Positions 14,470-22,491 of a stretch of 36,660 nucleotides of DNA are shown piece after piece. Source of the DNA: a virus; IMG/VR virus record IMGVR_UViG_3300046517_000382, positions 1 to 36,660 of that record; one strand, 5' to 3'. Numbering within the stretch: position 1 is the first letter of the stretch; every line of letters starts with the position of its first letter. Under the pieces are notes generated by a model that was not told the origin of the DNA, did not search any database, and saw nothing but the letters and a program-made list of their open reading frames with translations. Position numbers and translations under genes: made by a program.

Positions 14470-14639
14470 ACCTCCATCAACACGACGAATACCAGCGTGC
14501 CCAATGGGATGCATATCAGGCCCGCCAGAACGTTTCCCTGAAGGACCGCGTAATGGCATCGCCCGTCACGTTCGGGATCTGTCTGGCGGTGCTGTGTGCG
14601 CTGCCGGTGGTGGCTGTGATTGTTTGTCTTAGGGGTTGA
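14466..14639 (+). CDS. 57-aa membrane protein
   Basis: Polar N-terminus (MNLHQHDEYQRAQWDAYQAR) and one membrane helix near the C-terminus (GICLAVLCALPVVAVIVC). It overlaps the HTH gene by 4 nt. Single-span proteins of this layout are common in phage early operons; no function is known. Confidence 0.6.
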   Translation: MNLHQHDEYQRAQWDAYQARQNVSLKDRVMASPVTFGICLAVLCALPVVAVIVCLRG

Positions 14640-14640
14640 G

Positions 14641-14862
14641 ATGAAGCGTTTCTCAAGGGCAGAGACAAGCCTCTCCAAGGCAATCGCTGCGATCAAGGTG
14701 CCGACTGACGTATTTCCGATCGCCGATCCGGATCTCGCAGCGCTTTCAGAACTGCTGCATCGCATGCAGATGTGCCAGGAAGACACGCCAGCAACGCGGA
14801 TGGCTGGTGAGGCTATCCGGAGACTGCGGTCTTATTTGTTGAAGGTTGGTGCTCAAAGATGA
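14641..14862 (+). CDS. hypothetical phage protein
   Basis: 73 aa from ATG 14641, with AGGGG five bases ahead. Basic start (MKRFSRAETSLSKAI), a helical centre (DLAALSELLHRMQMCQ) and a basic end. Stop overlaps the next ATG by 4 nt. Not recognised. Confidence 0.55.
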   Translation: MKRFSRAETSLSKAIAAIKVPTDVFPIADPDLAALSELLHRMQMCQEDTPATRMAGEAIRRLRSYLLKVGAQR

Positions 14863-14966
14863 GAACGGCGCTCAAGAGATCGCTGATGTGGCTTGTGTGC
14901 CGCGCTATGTGGCTCAAGCCGGTGGTCGACTGGGCTTTTAAGTTGTTTGACCTGAAGGGGCTGTGA
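14859..14966 (+). CDS. 35-aa basic peptide
   Basis: MRTALKRSLMWLVCRAMWLK followed by a short hydrophobic stretch. Coupled to the preceding gene by an ATGA overlap, and its end carries AAGGGG, the ribosome site of the replication gene. Real translation is likely from this arrangement, but the peptide has no recognised relatives. Confidence 0.4.
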   Translation: MRTALKRSLMWLVCRAMWLKPVVDWAFKLFDLKGL

Positions 14967-15650
14967 GTGGCCGGGGATTGGATCAAGATGAGAATTGCTT
15001 TGGCGGATGATCCCGCAGTCATTTCTATTGCTGCACGTCTGTCGGTCGACGAGTTCACCGTGGTGGGCATGTTGCATCACCTCTGGGGATGGGCTGATAC
15101 GCAGTCACGCGATGGTCACGCTCCCGGCGTGACAAATGTCTGGATAGATCGGTACGTTCGTCACGTCGGATTCGCCGAAGCGATGGTTTCCGTTGGGTGG
15201 CTGGAGATAGACGAGTCCGGCGTGACATTCCCGAACTTCGACAGACACAACGGCGAAAGCGCCAAGGCGCGGGGCTTAGCTGCAGAAAGAAAGAGAAACC
15301 AGAGAAGCAGAGTCACGGAAGAAGATGGACAAATGTCACGCAGTGAGCGTGACACAAGCGTGACCAGAGAAGAGAAGAGAAGAGAAGATATAAAAGCAGA
15401 GACGCAACGCGCTACGCGGTTGCCTGCCGACTGGCACCCAACGGGTGAAGATATTGAGTTCTGCGAATCAGAGAGACCGGATCTGGATGTCCAAAGCGTG
15501 GCGGAACAGTTTCGCGATTACTGGATCGCACAGGGTGGCGCAAAGGGTCGCAAGGTGGATTGGCCGGCGACTTGGCGGAATTGGGTAAGAAACCAGAGGC
15601 GCGGTCAACAGAACGGACAACAAGGAAATACGGGCGGGCTTGTACTGTGA
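14967..15650 (+). CDS. O-like replication initiator / DnaT-like protein
   Basis: 227 aa from GTG 14967, with AAGGGG upstream. Residues 1-95 form a winged-helix domain (RLSVDEFTVVGMLHHLWGWA; NVWIDRYVRHVGF). The centre is a charged linker encoded by a purine repeat. The C-terminal segment WHPTGEDIEFCESERPDLD ... FRDYWIAQGGAKGRKVDWPATWRNWV matches the DnaT-like helicase-loading tail of phage replication proteins. It should bind the origin embedded in its own gene and recruit the helicase encoded next. The last 4 nt overlap that gene. Confidence 0.8.
   Translation: MAGDWIKMRIALADDPAVISIAARLSVDEFTVVGMLHHLWGWADTQSRDGHAPGVTNVWIDRYVRHVGFAEAMVSVGWLEIDESGVTFPNFDRHNGESAKARGLAAERKRNQRSRVTEEDGQMSRSERDTSVTREEKRREDIKAETQRATRLPADWHPTGEDIEFCESERPDLDVQSVAEQFRDYWIAQGGAKGRKVDWPATWRNWVRNQRRGQQNGQQGNTGGLVL
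15104..15395. other. putative phage replication origin with iterons
   Basis: The 7-mer GCGTGAC or its complement GTCACGC occurs seven times: 15104, 15115, 15127, 15220, 15335, 15347 and 15358. Two clusters have 11-12 bp spacing, about one helical turn, in mirror arrangement. A 5-bp purine repeat (AGAGA units, 15366-15388) and AT-rich TATAAAA follow. Iterons plus a purine/AT-rich strand inside the initiator gene is the layout of lambda ori in gene O. Confidence 0.6.
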
Positions 15651-17380
15651 AGACCTTCATTGATTTCGGAATCGACCTGGGCAGCAAGAGCGGCATCGAA
15701 GTTAAAACGACATGCCCGCAATGCTCGCCCGGTCGGAAGAAAAAGAACTATCCATGCCTCAACGTCAACACCGAACAAGGCGTTTGGAACTGCTGGCACT
15801 GCGGCTGGAGTGGCACGCTGAAGGGCGGCGAATGGCAGAAGCCGGAAGTGCGCAAGGTCTACACGAGACCCGCATTCGCTGCGCCGGCGCAAGTTCCTGA
15901 CGGAACCGTCGCATGGTTCAGGACGCGTGGCATCGATGCTGCGGCTCTTGAGCGGAACAAGATCGCTAAGGGTTCGACTTACTTTCCCCAAGTCGAGGAA
16001 GAGCGGGACTGCATCATGTTCCCGTACTACCGCGGCGAAGAAGTCGTCAACATCAAGTACCGCAGCAAAGACAAGATGTTCCGCATGGCATCCGGCGCTG
16101 AGCGCATCCTGTACGGCATTAACGACATAGACCCCGAAGGACTGATATGGGTCGAGGGCGAAATCGACAAGCTGTCGGTCGAGATGGCCGGCCTGACGAG
16201 TTGCGTCTCTGTGCCAGATGGCGCCCCGGCCGCCGACTCAAAGTCGTACAGCAACAAATTCGACTTTCTCGCTGAGAAGGCTCTCGAGGATGTGAAGGTG
16301 CACATCATCGCCGTCGACAACGACGAGCCGGGCGTGCGCCTTCAGGAAGAGTTGGTGCGCCGCCTCGGTCGCGAGAAATGTCTGATTGTCGTGTGGCCGG
16401 AACACTGCAAAGACGCCAACGAGGTTTTGCTGACGCATGGCCCAGACGTCCTGCTCGACTGCATCAAGAACGCCCGTGCGTTGCCGATTGAAGGCACATA
16501 CAGCGTCAACGACATTATCGAATCGATCTTCAACGACTACGAATACGGCCCCGAACGCGGCGTGTCGACGAGCTGGGCAGAAATGGACGACACGTATCGC
16601 GTCATGACCGGCGAATGGACGCTCGTAACGGGCATCCCTGGGCATGGCAAATCGGAGTGGTTGGACGCCCTAGCCCTGAATCTGGCGAACCACTACGGCT
16701 GGAATTTTGGGATTTTCTCGCCGGAAAATCAGCCGCTCAAGTACCACGTCGAGAAGATGGCGGAAAAGTTCGTCGGCAAGCCATTCATGGAAGGGTTCAC
16801 GGATCGTATGTCGTTCAAGGAGATGAGCGAAGCGCTGAAGTTCATCAACGATCACTTCCATTTCATGCTGCCCGACTACCCCACTGTCGACGGCCTGCTC
16901 GAGATATCTCAACAACTGGTCTTTCGCCACGGCATCCGGGGTTTGATTATCGACCCATGGAACGAGATCAATCCGGCCCGCGACGGCAACGTTACTGAGA
17001 CGGATTACATCAGCCAGGCGCTGACGAAGATCCGCACGTTTGCGCGCAAGAATCAGGTGCACGTCTGGCTGGTCGCTCACCCGACCAAGTTGCAGAAAGA
17101 CAAGACAAGCGGCGCTTACCCGGTCCCAACGCCGTATGACGTTAGCGGGTCGGCTCACTGGAGAAACAAGGCCGATAACTGCATCACGGTCTATCGGGAC
17201 GTTGTACAGACCGGATCGCCCGTCCAGGTGCATGTGCAGAAGGTCCGCAAAAAGACTAACGGCAAGGTTGGCATGGTGGAGTTCGTTTATGAACACATTT
17301 GCGGGCGCTACCAGCCGTACAAAAAGAGCGTCCTGCCGAACACGTACAACATGCACCACCGCAAGAAGGAGGCCGCATGA
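15647..17380 (+). CDS. primase-helicase (Toprim plus DnaB/RecA-like)
   Basis: 577 aa from GTG 15647, overlapping the initiator gene by 4 nt; extensions upstream are out. Zinc ribbon CPQC...CWHC (residues 24-27 and 47-50), Toprim primase motifs WVEGEIDKLS and IIAVDNDEPG (about 169 and 223), then a helicase with Walker A TGIPGHGKSEW (about 328), a Walker-B-like GLIIDPWNE (about 434) and the VHVWLVAHPTK segment. The arrangement is that of T7 gp4/Twinkle-type enzymes that unwind DNA and lay primers at the phage fork. Confidence 0.9.
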   Translation: MKTFIDFGIDLGSKSGIEVKTTCPQCSPGRKKKNYPCLNVNTEQGVWNCWHCGWSGTLKGGEWQKPEVRKVYTRPAFAAPAQVPDGTVAWFRTRGIDAAALERNKIAKGSTYFPQVEEERDCIMFPYYRGEEVVNIKYRSKDKMFRMASGAERILYGINDIDPEGLIWVEGEIDKLSVEMAGLTSCVSVPDGAPAADSKSYSNKFDFLAEKALEDVKVHIIAVDNDEPGVRLQEELVRRLGREKCLIVVWPEHCKDANEVLLTHGPDVLLDCIKNARALPIEGTYSVNDIIESIFNDYEYGPERGVSTSWAEMDDTYRVMTGEWTLVTGIPGHGKSEWLDALALNLANHYGWNFGIFSPENQPLKYHVEKMAEKFVGKPFMEGFTDRMSFKEMSEALKFINDHFHFMLPDYPTVDGLLEISQQLVFRHGIRGLIIDPWNEINPARDGNVTETDYISQALTKIRTFARKNQVHVWLVAHPTKLQKDKTSGAYPVPTPYDVSGSAHWRNKADNCITVYRDVVQTGSPVQVHVQKVRKKTNGKVGMVEFVYEHICGRYQPYKKSVLPNTYNMHHRKKEAA

Positions 17381-17748
17381 GCATTGACGATCTGATCGCA
17401 GACATTCGAGCCACGTTTCCGGGGGTCAAGGCGATGAAGCGGGAATCATGCACTGGAGGCGAACGCTGGATGATTGGCGCCGAACAGGCCACGTCATTTC
17501 CAGACGGGTTGTCCGTCTTCTGCGACTGCGCCGGATGCTTCGAATCGGGCAGCCACGACGGCGGCGTTCACTTGGCTTTTGCTGCTTGGATTGAAAACCG
17601 AGGCTTTTATCTAGAGCGTGAGGACGAGTTCTGGTTTGTGCCGACGGGTCTGCCTGTCGCAGAAGAGATAGCTGAGTGGCACGCGGCATATGCAATCGCA
17701 CACGTTAGGCAGGCGGCCGATCCCAACGATGACGGGCTGCCTTTCTGA
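17377..17748 (+). CDS. small protein with SSB-like acidic C-terminal tip
   Basis: 123 aa from ATG 17377 with AAGGAGG upstream. The body (ERWMIGAEQATSFPDGLSVF, CDCAGC) is of unknown fold, with two close Cys. It ends ADPNDDGLPF, very close to the DDxxPF tip by which single-strand binding proteins recruit primase, RecQ, RecO and other partners. It sits directly after the primase-helicase gene. It is not a recognisable OB-fold SSB; it may mimic or replace the SSB tail. Confidence 0.65.
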   Translation: MSIDDLIADIRATFPGVKAMKRESCTGGERWMIGAEQATSFPDGLSVFCDCAGCFESGSHDGGVHLAFAAWIENRGFYLEREDEFWFVPTGLPVAEEIAEWHAAYAIAHVRQAADPNDDGLPF

Positions 17749-17915
17749 TGATTAACGATCTGCAGCGCTTAACAGAGCTTGTCGAAGAAGTCTCCGAAAA
17801 GCCGCTCGAATGGCGAAGACGATACCTGAAAGACATGGAAACGGCATTCGGCGAAGCGGCAAGTGAGCAGATAAAGGCAGCACTTATGGCTGCGTGGGCT
17901 AAGAGAAAACGGTAA
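17748..17915 (+). CDS. 55-aa hypothetical protein
   Basis: MINDLQRLTELVEEVSEKPL then a basic helix (EWRRRYLKDME) and an Ala-rich end. The start shares a base with the stop of the preceding gene (TGATG). Not recognised. Confidence 0.55.
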   Translation: MINDLQRLTELVEEVSEKPLEWRRRYLKDMETAFGEAASEQIKAALMAAWAKRKR

Positions 17916-17926
17916 GGGGTGACGGG

Positions 17927-18655
17927 ATGAGTGAAAGAACTGAAACTGGACTGAATAGTACAACTAAGCGCATGCCGTGGTCTCGGACAGACGTCGCCAG
18001 GCTCGAGCGCGAATACCCAAACGCGCTGACGCGGACGCTGGCGGAACAGATGGGGCGCACCGAGCGCAGCGTCTACCAGATGGCCGAAAAACTCGGCGTG
18101 AAGAAGTCGGCGGAGTACTTCGCGAGCGTCGACAGCGGACGCATCCAGCGTGGGCGCACCGATCCGCGCATGCAGGCGACGCAGTTCAAGCGCGGTCAGA
18201 AGGCTTGGAACGAAGGGATGAAGGGCCTGTGCGGAACGCATGAGAACTGCCGCCGCACGCAATTTAAGGCAGGACGCCCAGCGTCGGAGTCAGTGAACTA
18301 CCTGCCAATCGGGTCGGAGCGTATCAGCAAGGACGGCTATCTCGAGCGCAAGGTCACCGACGACCCAAGCATTCTGCCTGCGCGTCGCTGGGTCGGCGTG
18401 CATCGGATCGTGTGGGAGTCGGCTAACGGTGTAATCCCGCGTGGGCACGTCGTCGTCTTCAGGCCCGGGCGCAAAACCGCAGATGCAGCACTGATCACCC
18501 TTGATGGGCTCGAGTGCATCAGCCGCGCTGAGCTCGCACGTCGAAACCATCCCGTTTCGCGCTCTCCTGAGCTCGCCAAACTCGTTCAACTCAAAGGCGC
18601 CATCACTCGCCAGATTAACCGCATCGCCCGCGAGGCGAAGGAGAAGCAGTCGTGA
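17927..18655 (+). CDS. HNH-type endonuclease with N-terminal DNA-binding region
   Basis: 242 aa. Residues 17-65 form an HTH of the kind in homing-type HNH proteins (TRTLAEQMGRTERSVYQMAEKL). A region with FKRGQKAWNEGMKG and QFKAGRPASES precedes the nuclease: WVGVHRIVWESANGVIPRGH, then VVFRPG and LECISRAELARRN, the usual His-Asn/His layout although the second His of the metal site appears replaced. ATG 17927 follows a GGGG-rich ribosome site. Probably a free-standing homing or accessory nuclease. Confidence 0.75.
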   Translation: MSERTETGLNSTTKRMPWSRTDVARLEREYPNALTRTLAEQMGRTERSVYQMAEKLGVKKSAEYFASVDSGRIQRGRTDPRMQATQFKRGQKAWNEGMKGLCGTHENCRRTQFKAGRPASESVNYLPIGSERISKDGYLERKVTDDPSILPARRWVGVHRIVWESANGVIPRGHVVVFRPGRKTADAALITLDGLECISRAELARRNHPVSRSPELAKLVQLKGAITRQINRIAREAKEKQS

Positions 18656-18909
18656 GCAACAACATCACTACGGTCCGTCAGCATCTTCTCGACACGCTGG
18701 CCGATCTTCGCAGCAGAGATAACCCCATGGATATTGATCGCGCCCGCGCTGTGGCCGACGTCGCGCGAGTGCTGGTCGACAGCGCCAAGGTAGAAGTCGA
18801 TTTCATCAAGGCATCGGGCACGGATGGCTCGGGCTTCCTGGAATCGGGTGAATCCGTCGATCAATTGCCAAGTGGCATCACCGGCATTCGCCGGCACATG
18901 ATCAAGTGA
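18652..18909 (+). CDS. conserved hypothetical phage protein
   Basis: 85 aa from GTG 18652 (GTGA overlap with the HNH gene). Helical protein: VRQHLLDTLADLRSRDNPM, DIDRARAVADVARVLVDSAKVEV. Proteins with this D-x-x-RA-x-AVA-x-VA pattern are frequent in phages beside replication genes; function unknown. Confidence 0.65.
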   Translation: MSNNITTVRQHLLDTLADLRSRDNPMDIDRARAVADVARVLVDSAKVEVDFIKASGTDGSGFLESGESVDQLPSGITGIRRHMIK

Positions 18910-18917
18910 GGTGCGTG

Positions 18918-19478
18918 ATGCGCATGATCGTTACTCAAATCCGTTCTATCCGGACCGCAATCGACCTGCTCAATAGTTGCGGCCCGTTGACCCTCATCCA
19001 GTTGTCGAGGCTGGCGAAGCATCCCAACCCGCACCGCCTGAGCAAATACCTGATCGAGAACGGCTATGCCGGCCTCCTTCCGACGTACCCGGTCAAGCTC
19101 GTTCCCACTGGCCGCGCGTTTGAAATGCCGGAACTGACCAAAACGATGGTTGACGTTCTCGACGCGCTCAATCGGATCGGGCCAGCTACCTCCGCCGAGC
19201 TCGCCAAAGAAGTCGGTCGCACGCGCGAGACGGTCGATAGCTTCCTTCGCCAAGGCAAGGAAATGCAGTTGTGTCATGTGAGCGGAGACCGTCAAAGCGA
19301 GTTCGCAAAGAACATGCGCATCTACGTATGGACAGCCGGTCCGGGCGAGAACTTCGTTCGTGAGAAGCGGGCGCCGGCAAAACCGAAAAAGTTGCGCGCG
19401 CCCTCCACCACTGTAATGACAAGCGCACGTCCGGATGCGCTGACGCAGGCTTTCTTTGCTATGAGGGCTGCAGCATGA
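18918..19478 (+). CDS. double winged-helix DNA-binding protein
   Basis: 186 aa from ATG 18918 with GAGGT five bases before it. Two wHTH-like units: GPLTLIQLSRLAKHPNPHRL (about 22-42) and GPATSAELAKEVGRTRETVD (about 80-100). The C-terminus is Lys/Pro-rich. Likely a DNA-binding regulator or replication accessory. The stop overlaps the next gene, which has the same type of domain. Confidence 0.6.
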   Translation: MRMIVTQIRSIRTAIDLLNSCGPLTLIQLSRLAKHPNPHRLSKYLIENGYAGLLPTYPVKLVPTGRAFEMPELTKTMVDVLDALNRIGPATSAELAKEVGRTRETVDSFLRQGKEMQLCHVSGDRQSEFAKNMRIYVWTAGPGENFVREKRAPAKPKKLRAPSTTVMTSARPDALTQAFFAMRAAA

Positions 19479-19870
19479 GCCGCGAGCACAGACCTAATGA
19501 AGCTCGGCGTGCCCAAATCATCACCGCCATGAAGACGAACGGTCCGATGACCATCGCCTCCCTTGCGGCCCAGCTCAATTGGGGCAAGGAGTCGATTCGC
19601 ACCGAATTGTTGGGCGGCTCTGGCGTCCTGTTCGAAGAGGTCGTTGGGATCGGGCGTGGAGCGAGGGCGGGATCGACACCGCGCCTGTTTTATCTGACAG
19701 CCGAAGCGCTAGGCGTCACCGACGAGGAATACGACAGGCTGTCGGACCAGCTCTTTCAGGACGACGGCGAATGGTTCCCCAAAGCGGATGCGCTGGTTGT
19801 GCGGACGATTGATGCAATGGTTCGCGCCGGCCGAAACGTCCTGACCAATTCACCAATGGAGGCCGCATGA
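19475..19870 (+). CDS. winged-helix protein
   Basis: 131 aa. An HTH at residues 11-45 (RAQIITAMKTNGPMTIASLA, then NWGKESIRTEL) is followed by a loop with GRGARAGSTPRLFYLT, a wing-like strand. Similar to the preceding gene product, so a duplicated regulatory pair is possible. Coupled at both ends by ATGA overlaps. Confidence 0.6.
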   Translation: MSREHRPNEARRAQIITAMKTNGPMTIASLAAQLNWGKESIRTELLGGSGVLFEEVVGIGRGARAGSTPRLFYLTAEALGVTDEEYDRLSDQLFQDDGEWFPKADALVVRTIDAMVRAGRNVLTNSPMEAA

Positions 19871-20049
19871 GGACCGATCTGAAAGAGCCGACCCAACTAG
19901 TCGCAGGGATGAGCCACAAGGAAATGCTCGAGATTATGGCCGCGAACAACATCTTCTGCGGGACCGACAAGTTCGCCCGCATCCTGATTGACGCACAGCG
20001 CCGCGCTCTGGCGGCACAAGCACAACCGGAGCCAACCAATGGTGACTGA
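19867..20049 (+). CDS. 60-aa hypothetical protein
   Basis: MRTDLKEPTQLVAGMSHKEM, then a helix LEIMAANNIFCGTDKFARIL. Coupled to both neighbours. Unknown function. Confidence 0.5.
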   Translation: MRTDLKEPTQLVAGMSHKEMLEIMAANNIFCGTDKFARILIDAQRRALAAQAQPEPTNGD

Positions 20050-20224
20050 CTGGTATCCGCCGCATCAGAAGCCTGTTCGCATCGGCTGGTTCGAAGCCTG
20101 CATTTTCGACGCCGGCTGGCTCTATGAATGGCGCGTGTGGTGGGACGGAAAAGTGTGGCGGGAAAAAGAAGGCGGACTAAGCCTTATCGATCAAAACCTC
20201 ACCTGGAGAGGGCAAACAGAATGA
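20039..20224 (+). CDS. 61-aa Trp-rich hypothetical protein
   Basis: Starts MVTDWYPPHQKPVRIGWFEA and contains nine Trp, including VWWDGKVW. This W-Y-P-P ... P-V-R-x-G-W-x-E pattern is known from small phage proteins, which I have no function for. The start overlaps the end of the previous gene. Confidence 0.6.
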   Translation: MVTDWYPPHQKPVRIGWFEACIFDAGWLYEWRVWWDGKVWREKEGGLSLIDQNLTWRGQTE

Positions 20225-20403
20225 CAAACAGTGCTGAATACGTAGTGAAAGTCGGAGCCCTTGCCCGCAAGGTAGAGGAAGCGAGCGCGCAAGGTTTCCG
20301 GACGAAAGCCTCAATGGAACTGCTCTACGCGCTCGAAGCTGCAATGGATGCTCTGATGTCGACGGCTACGGCGGAGTATCTGGCTAGTGAGGTGAAGGCG
20401 TGA
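20221..20403 (+). CDS. 60-aa hypothetical protein
   Basis: Helical and Ala-rich: VVKVGALARKVEEASAQG, MELLYALEAAMDALM. ATG 20221 overlaps the preceding stop, and its own stop overlaps the next GTG. Unknown. Confidence 0.5.
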   Translation: MTNSAEYVVKVGALARKVEEASAQGFRTKASMELLYALEAAMDALMSTATAEYLASEVKA

Positions 20404-20678
20404 GCGACGGAATCAAAAAGCTCGAGAAAGAGCGTGATTACTGGATGCGCGTCGCGTCCTACCTGGCGTCCTGTCATGCGGCCACGCTTAGCTATGAAGG
20501 GACCCTGAAGCGTACCTCCCGGACAAGCCGGGAACGCCTTGAGAGCATCGTACGGTTGTGCGATGACTTCATGGTTGGCTATGACGGCAATGCCGGTAGC
20601 GGATACATCTACTCGACTCCAGAGAAGGCAAAGGAATTCTGCGCTTTTGCGCTGCGGGACATAGCGGAGGTCAAATGA
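20400..20678 (+). CDS. hypothetical phage protein
   Basis: 92 aa from GTG 20400. An N-terminal coiled coil (DGIKKLEKERDYWMRVASYL) leads to a YGDNAGSGYIYST-like turn-rich segment and a helical end. No recognised domain. Directly precedes and overlaps ninB. Confidence 0.5.
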   Translation: MSDGIKKLEKERDYWMRVASYLASCHAATLSYEGTLKRTSRTSRERLESIVRLCDDFMVGYDGNAGSGYIYSTPEKAKEFCAFALRDIAEVK

Positions 20679-21097
20679 GCGGCGACAGACAAGTTTTCCG
20701 CCTCGTTCACGCCACAGCACGCCAGATGGCATCGCGGGCCTGTATTCAGGCTCCGGATGGTTACGTGGTCGAGATCAAACCGCGCACTCGCTCGCTGGAC
20801 CAGAACGCAAAGATGTGGGCGATGCTCGCCGACCTCTCGCGCCAGATCGAATGGTATGGCCAGAGTCTGACTTCCGACGAGTGGAAAGACGTTCTGACAG
20901 CGGCACTGAAAAAGCAGAAGGCCGTTCCTGGTATCGACGGCGGATTCGTTGTCATCGGTGCGCGCACGCGGAACATGACGATTCGCGAGATGAGCGATTT
21001 GGTTGAGCTTATGTATGCGTTCGGCGCTGAGCGGGATGTGAAGTGGACCGACCCGGCGCCGCAGGGATATGAAGAACTGGCGCGAGGTGTCGCATGA
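20675..21097 (+). CDS. ninB: NinB/Orf-like recombination protein
   Basis: 140 aa. RSLDQNAKMWAMLADLSRQI, then LTSDEWKDVLTAALKKQKAV and TIREMSDLVELMYAFGAE are the conserved parts of NinB. In lambda, Orf (NinB) supports RecFOR-type loading in phage recombination and binds single-stranded DNA and SSB. Here it lies in the nin-like portion of the rightward early operon, two genes before ninG. Length is close to lambda NinB. Confidence 0.9.
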   Translation: MSGDRQVFRLVHATARQMASRACIQAPDGYVVEIKPRTRSLDQNAKMWAMLADLSRQIEWYGQSLTSDEWKDVLTAALKKQKAVPGIDGGFVVIGARTRNMTIREMSDLVELMYAFGAERDVKWTDPAPQGYEELARGVA

Positions 21098-21225
21098 AGC
21101 AAAGCCAGTTTCTCTCGCTGTGCGTCGTCATCATCGCAGCGCCGCACTGCTCATGGGAAATCATGCGATGGGTAAGTGCAGCCGCTCTGCTGGCGTCTTG
21201 GGTTCTAGCGTGGAGGGAAGCTTGA
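21094..21225 (+). CDS. 43-aa two-helix membrane peptide
   Basis: MKQSQFLSLCVVIIAAPHCS and then WVSAAALLASWVLAW give two short hydrophobic segments. It fills the space between ninB and ninG with overlaps at both ends (ATGA before, TTGA after). Too short to classify; a small membrane effector is possible. Confidence 0.45.
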   Translation: MKQSQFLSLCVVIIAAPHCSWEIMRWVSAAALLASWVLAWREA

Positions 21226-21815
21226 TCCGCACTTCCATCCCCGTAAAGAAGGCACTGAAGCCGCGCCGTTGCAGGTCGTGCGGCAACTCCTTTCAGCCGA
21301 TCAGCAGTATGTCCAAAGCTTGCTCGGTGCCCTGCGCCCTTGACCTCGTTCGTCAGGCCAACGCTCGCAAGGAAGCCAGAGCCAAGCGCGAGGAACGTGC
21401 GGCTACTCGGGTGGCGAAGGAGAAGGTCAAGACTCGCGGCACTCACCTGAAGGAACTGCAGGCGGCGTTCAATGCTTGGATCAGGATGCGGGACGCTGGC
21501 TTGCCGTGCATCTCATGCGGGCGCCCGGCGTCATGGCAGGGTCAATGGGATGCCGGACATTACATGAGTCGCGGATCGTCGCCGGCCTTGAGGTTCGACC
21601 CAGCCAACGTCCATAAACAATGTCTTCCGTGCAACCGCCACCAGTCGGGGTTTCTCGTTGCATACCGCGTGAACCTGGTGAAGAAGATCGGCCTAGCCGA
21701 GGTCGAGCGCCTTGAAGGCCCTCACCTCCCGTTAAAGCTCACCATACCGGAGATTCAAGAGATGAAAGCGTTCTACAGGGCCGAAGTCCGGCGACTCAAG
21801 CGGGAGGCAGCGTGA
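21222..21815 (+). CDS. ninG: NinG/Rap recombination nuclease
   Basis: 197 aa from TTG 21222, chosen because GGAGG is five bases upstream and the frame further back overlaps other genes. Basic N-terminus with CRSCG and a Lys/Arg/Glu-rich helix, then the zinc/HNH-like core CISCGRPASWQGQWDAGHYM ... HKQCLPCNRHQSG. Lambda Rap (NinG) cuts recombination joints. Members of this family sit in nin regions, as here. Confidence 0.9.
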   Translation: MIRTSIPVKKALKPRRCRSCGNSFQPISSMSKACSVPCALDLVRQANARKEARAKREERAATRVAKEKVKTRGTHLKELQAAFNAWIRMRDAGLPCISCGRPASWQGQWDAGHYMSRGSSPALRFDPANVHKQCLPCNRHQSGFLVAYRVNLVKKIGLAEVERLEGPHLPLKLTIPEIQEMKAFYRAEVRRLKREAA

Positions 21816-22099
21816 GCAAGGAATACAACATTAGCTCGATCAAAGACTTCCTGTCTATTCCTGTCGAATCGCTCGACGCATGCCTCGCGGACTTCAGGGC
21901 ATGGGTCGAGTTGGCGAGAGGCGGTAGCGAACTCGCCAACGACCTGAACGATTTTCTCGGCGTTCCGAATGCCACTACCTTCATGCTCGACAGTTTCATT
22001 TGGATAGATGACGGCATCTCGGGAATTTCTCGGGTGCAGTTGAGTGACGCTGCTGGAGATGAAAGGGCGCGAATTTCCTTTGAGGATGTAGCCAAATGA
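21812..22099 (+). CDS. hypothetical phage protein
   Basis: 95 aa from GTG 21812. SIKDFLSIPVESLDACLADF, then an acidic C-terminal half (DDGISGISRV). Coupled to ninG and to the next gene. No family recognised. Confidence 0.55.
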   Translation: MSKEYNISSIKDFLSIPVESLDACLADFRAWVELARGGSELANDLNDFLGVPNATTFMLDSFIWIDDGISGISRVQLSDAAGDERARISFEDVAK

Positions 22100-22491
22100 C
22101 CAAACCCCAACGATACGGCGCATCAGCCGCTCCCCGCGATGACGGCATTTTTTGTCTCTACGCGGAGTATGAAAAGGTTCTCGCGGAGTGTGAGCGGTTG
22201 CGCGTTGATAACGCAAAGCTTCTGCGCAGCGGTCAGATGATGAGCACGATCATGCATAACAACACGGTCGCGATGCAGGCTGCCTGGATCGAGTGGCAGC
22301 ACGGCGAAGGCGCTGAGGGCGCGATGGAATGGATTGAGAACACGCTCGAAGGACCCGGCCTTATTCCGGAAGACGAGGAGCCGCATGCAACAGAGGCTCA
22401 AGCCTACTTCGACGCCAATAAGAGCGACCGCATGTATGACCCTGCTCTCGATGTCGCTATCGACGCAGCACGCGCAAAGGAGCAGCCATGA
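22096..22491 (+). CDS. acidic hypothetical protein with coiled coil
   Basis: 131 aa. An early coiled coil (EYEKVLAECERLRVDNAKLL) is followed by helices rich in Glu/Ala (GEGAEGAMEWIENTLEG). Accessory phage proteins that follow this plan are common between nin genes and Q. Function unknown. Confidence 0.55.
   Translation: MTKPQRYGASAAPRDDGIFCLYAEYEKVLAECERLRVDNAKLLRSGQMMSTIMHNNTVAMQAAWIEWQHGEGAEGAMEWIENTLEGPGLIPEDEEPHATEAQAYFDANKSDRMYDPALDVAIDAARAKEQP

Noticed and set aside
15366-15395. AGAGA pentanucleotide repeat as a phase-variation tract
   Set aside because: Few units, and better explained as the purine/AT part of the phage origin in the initiator gene.
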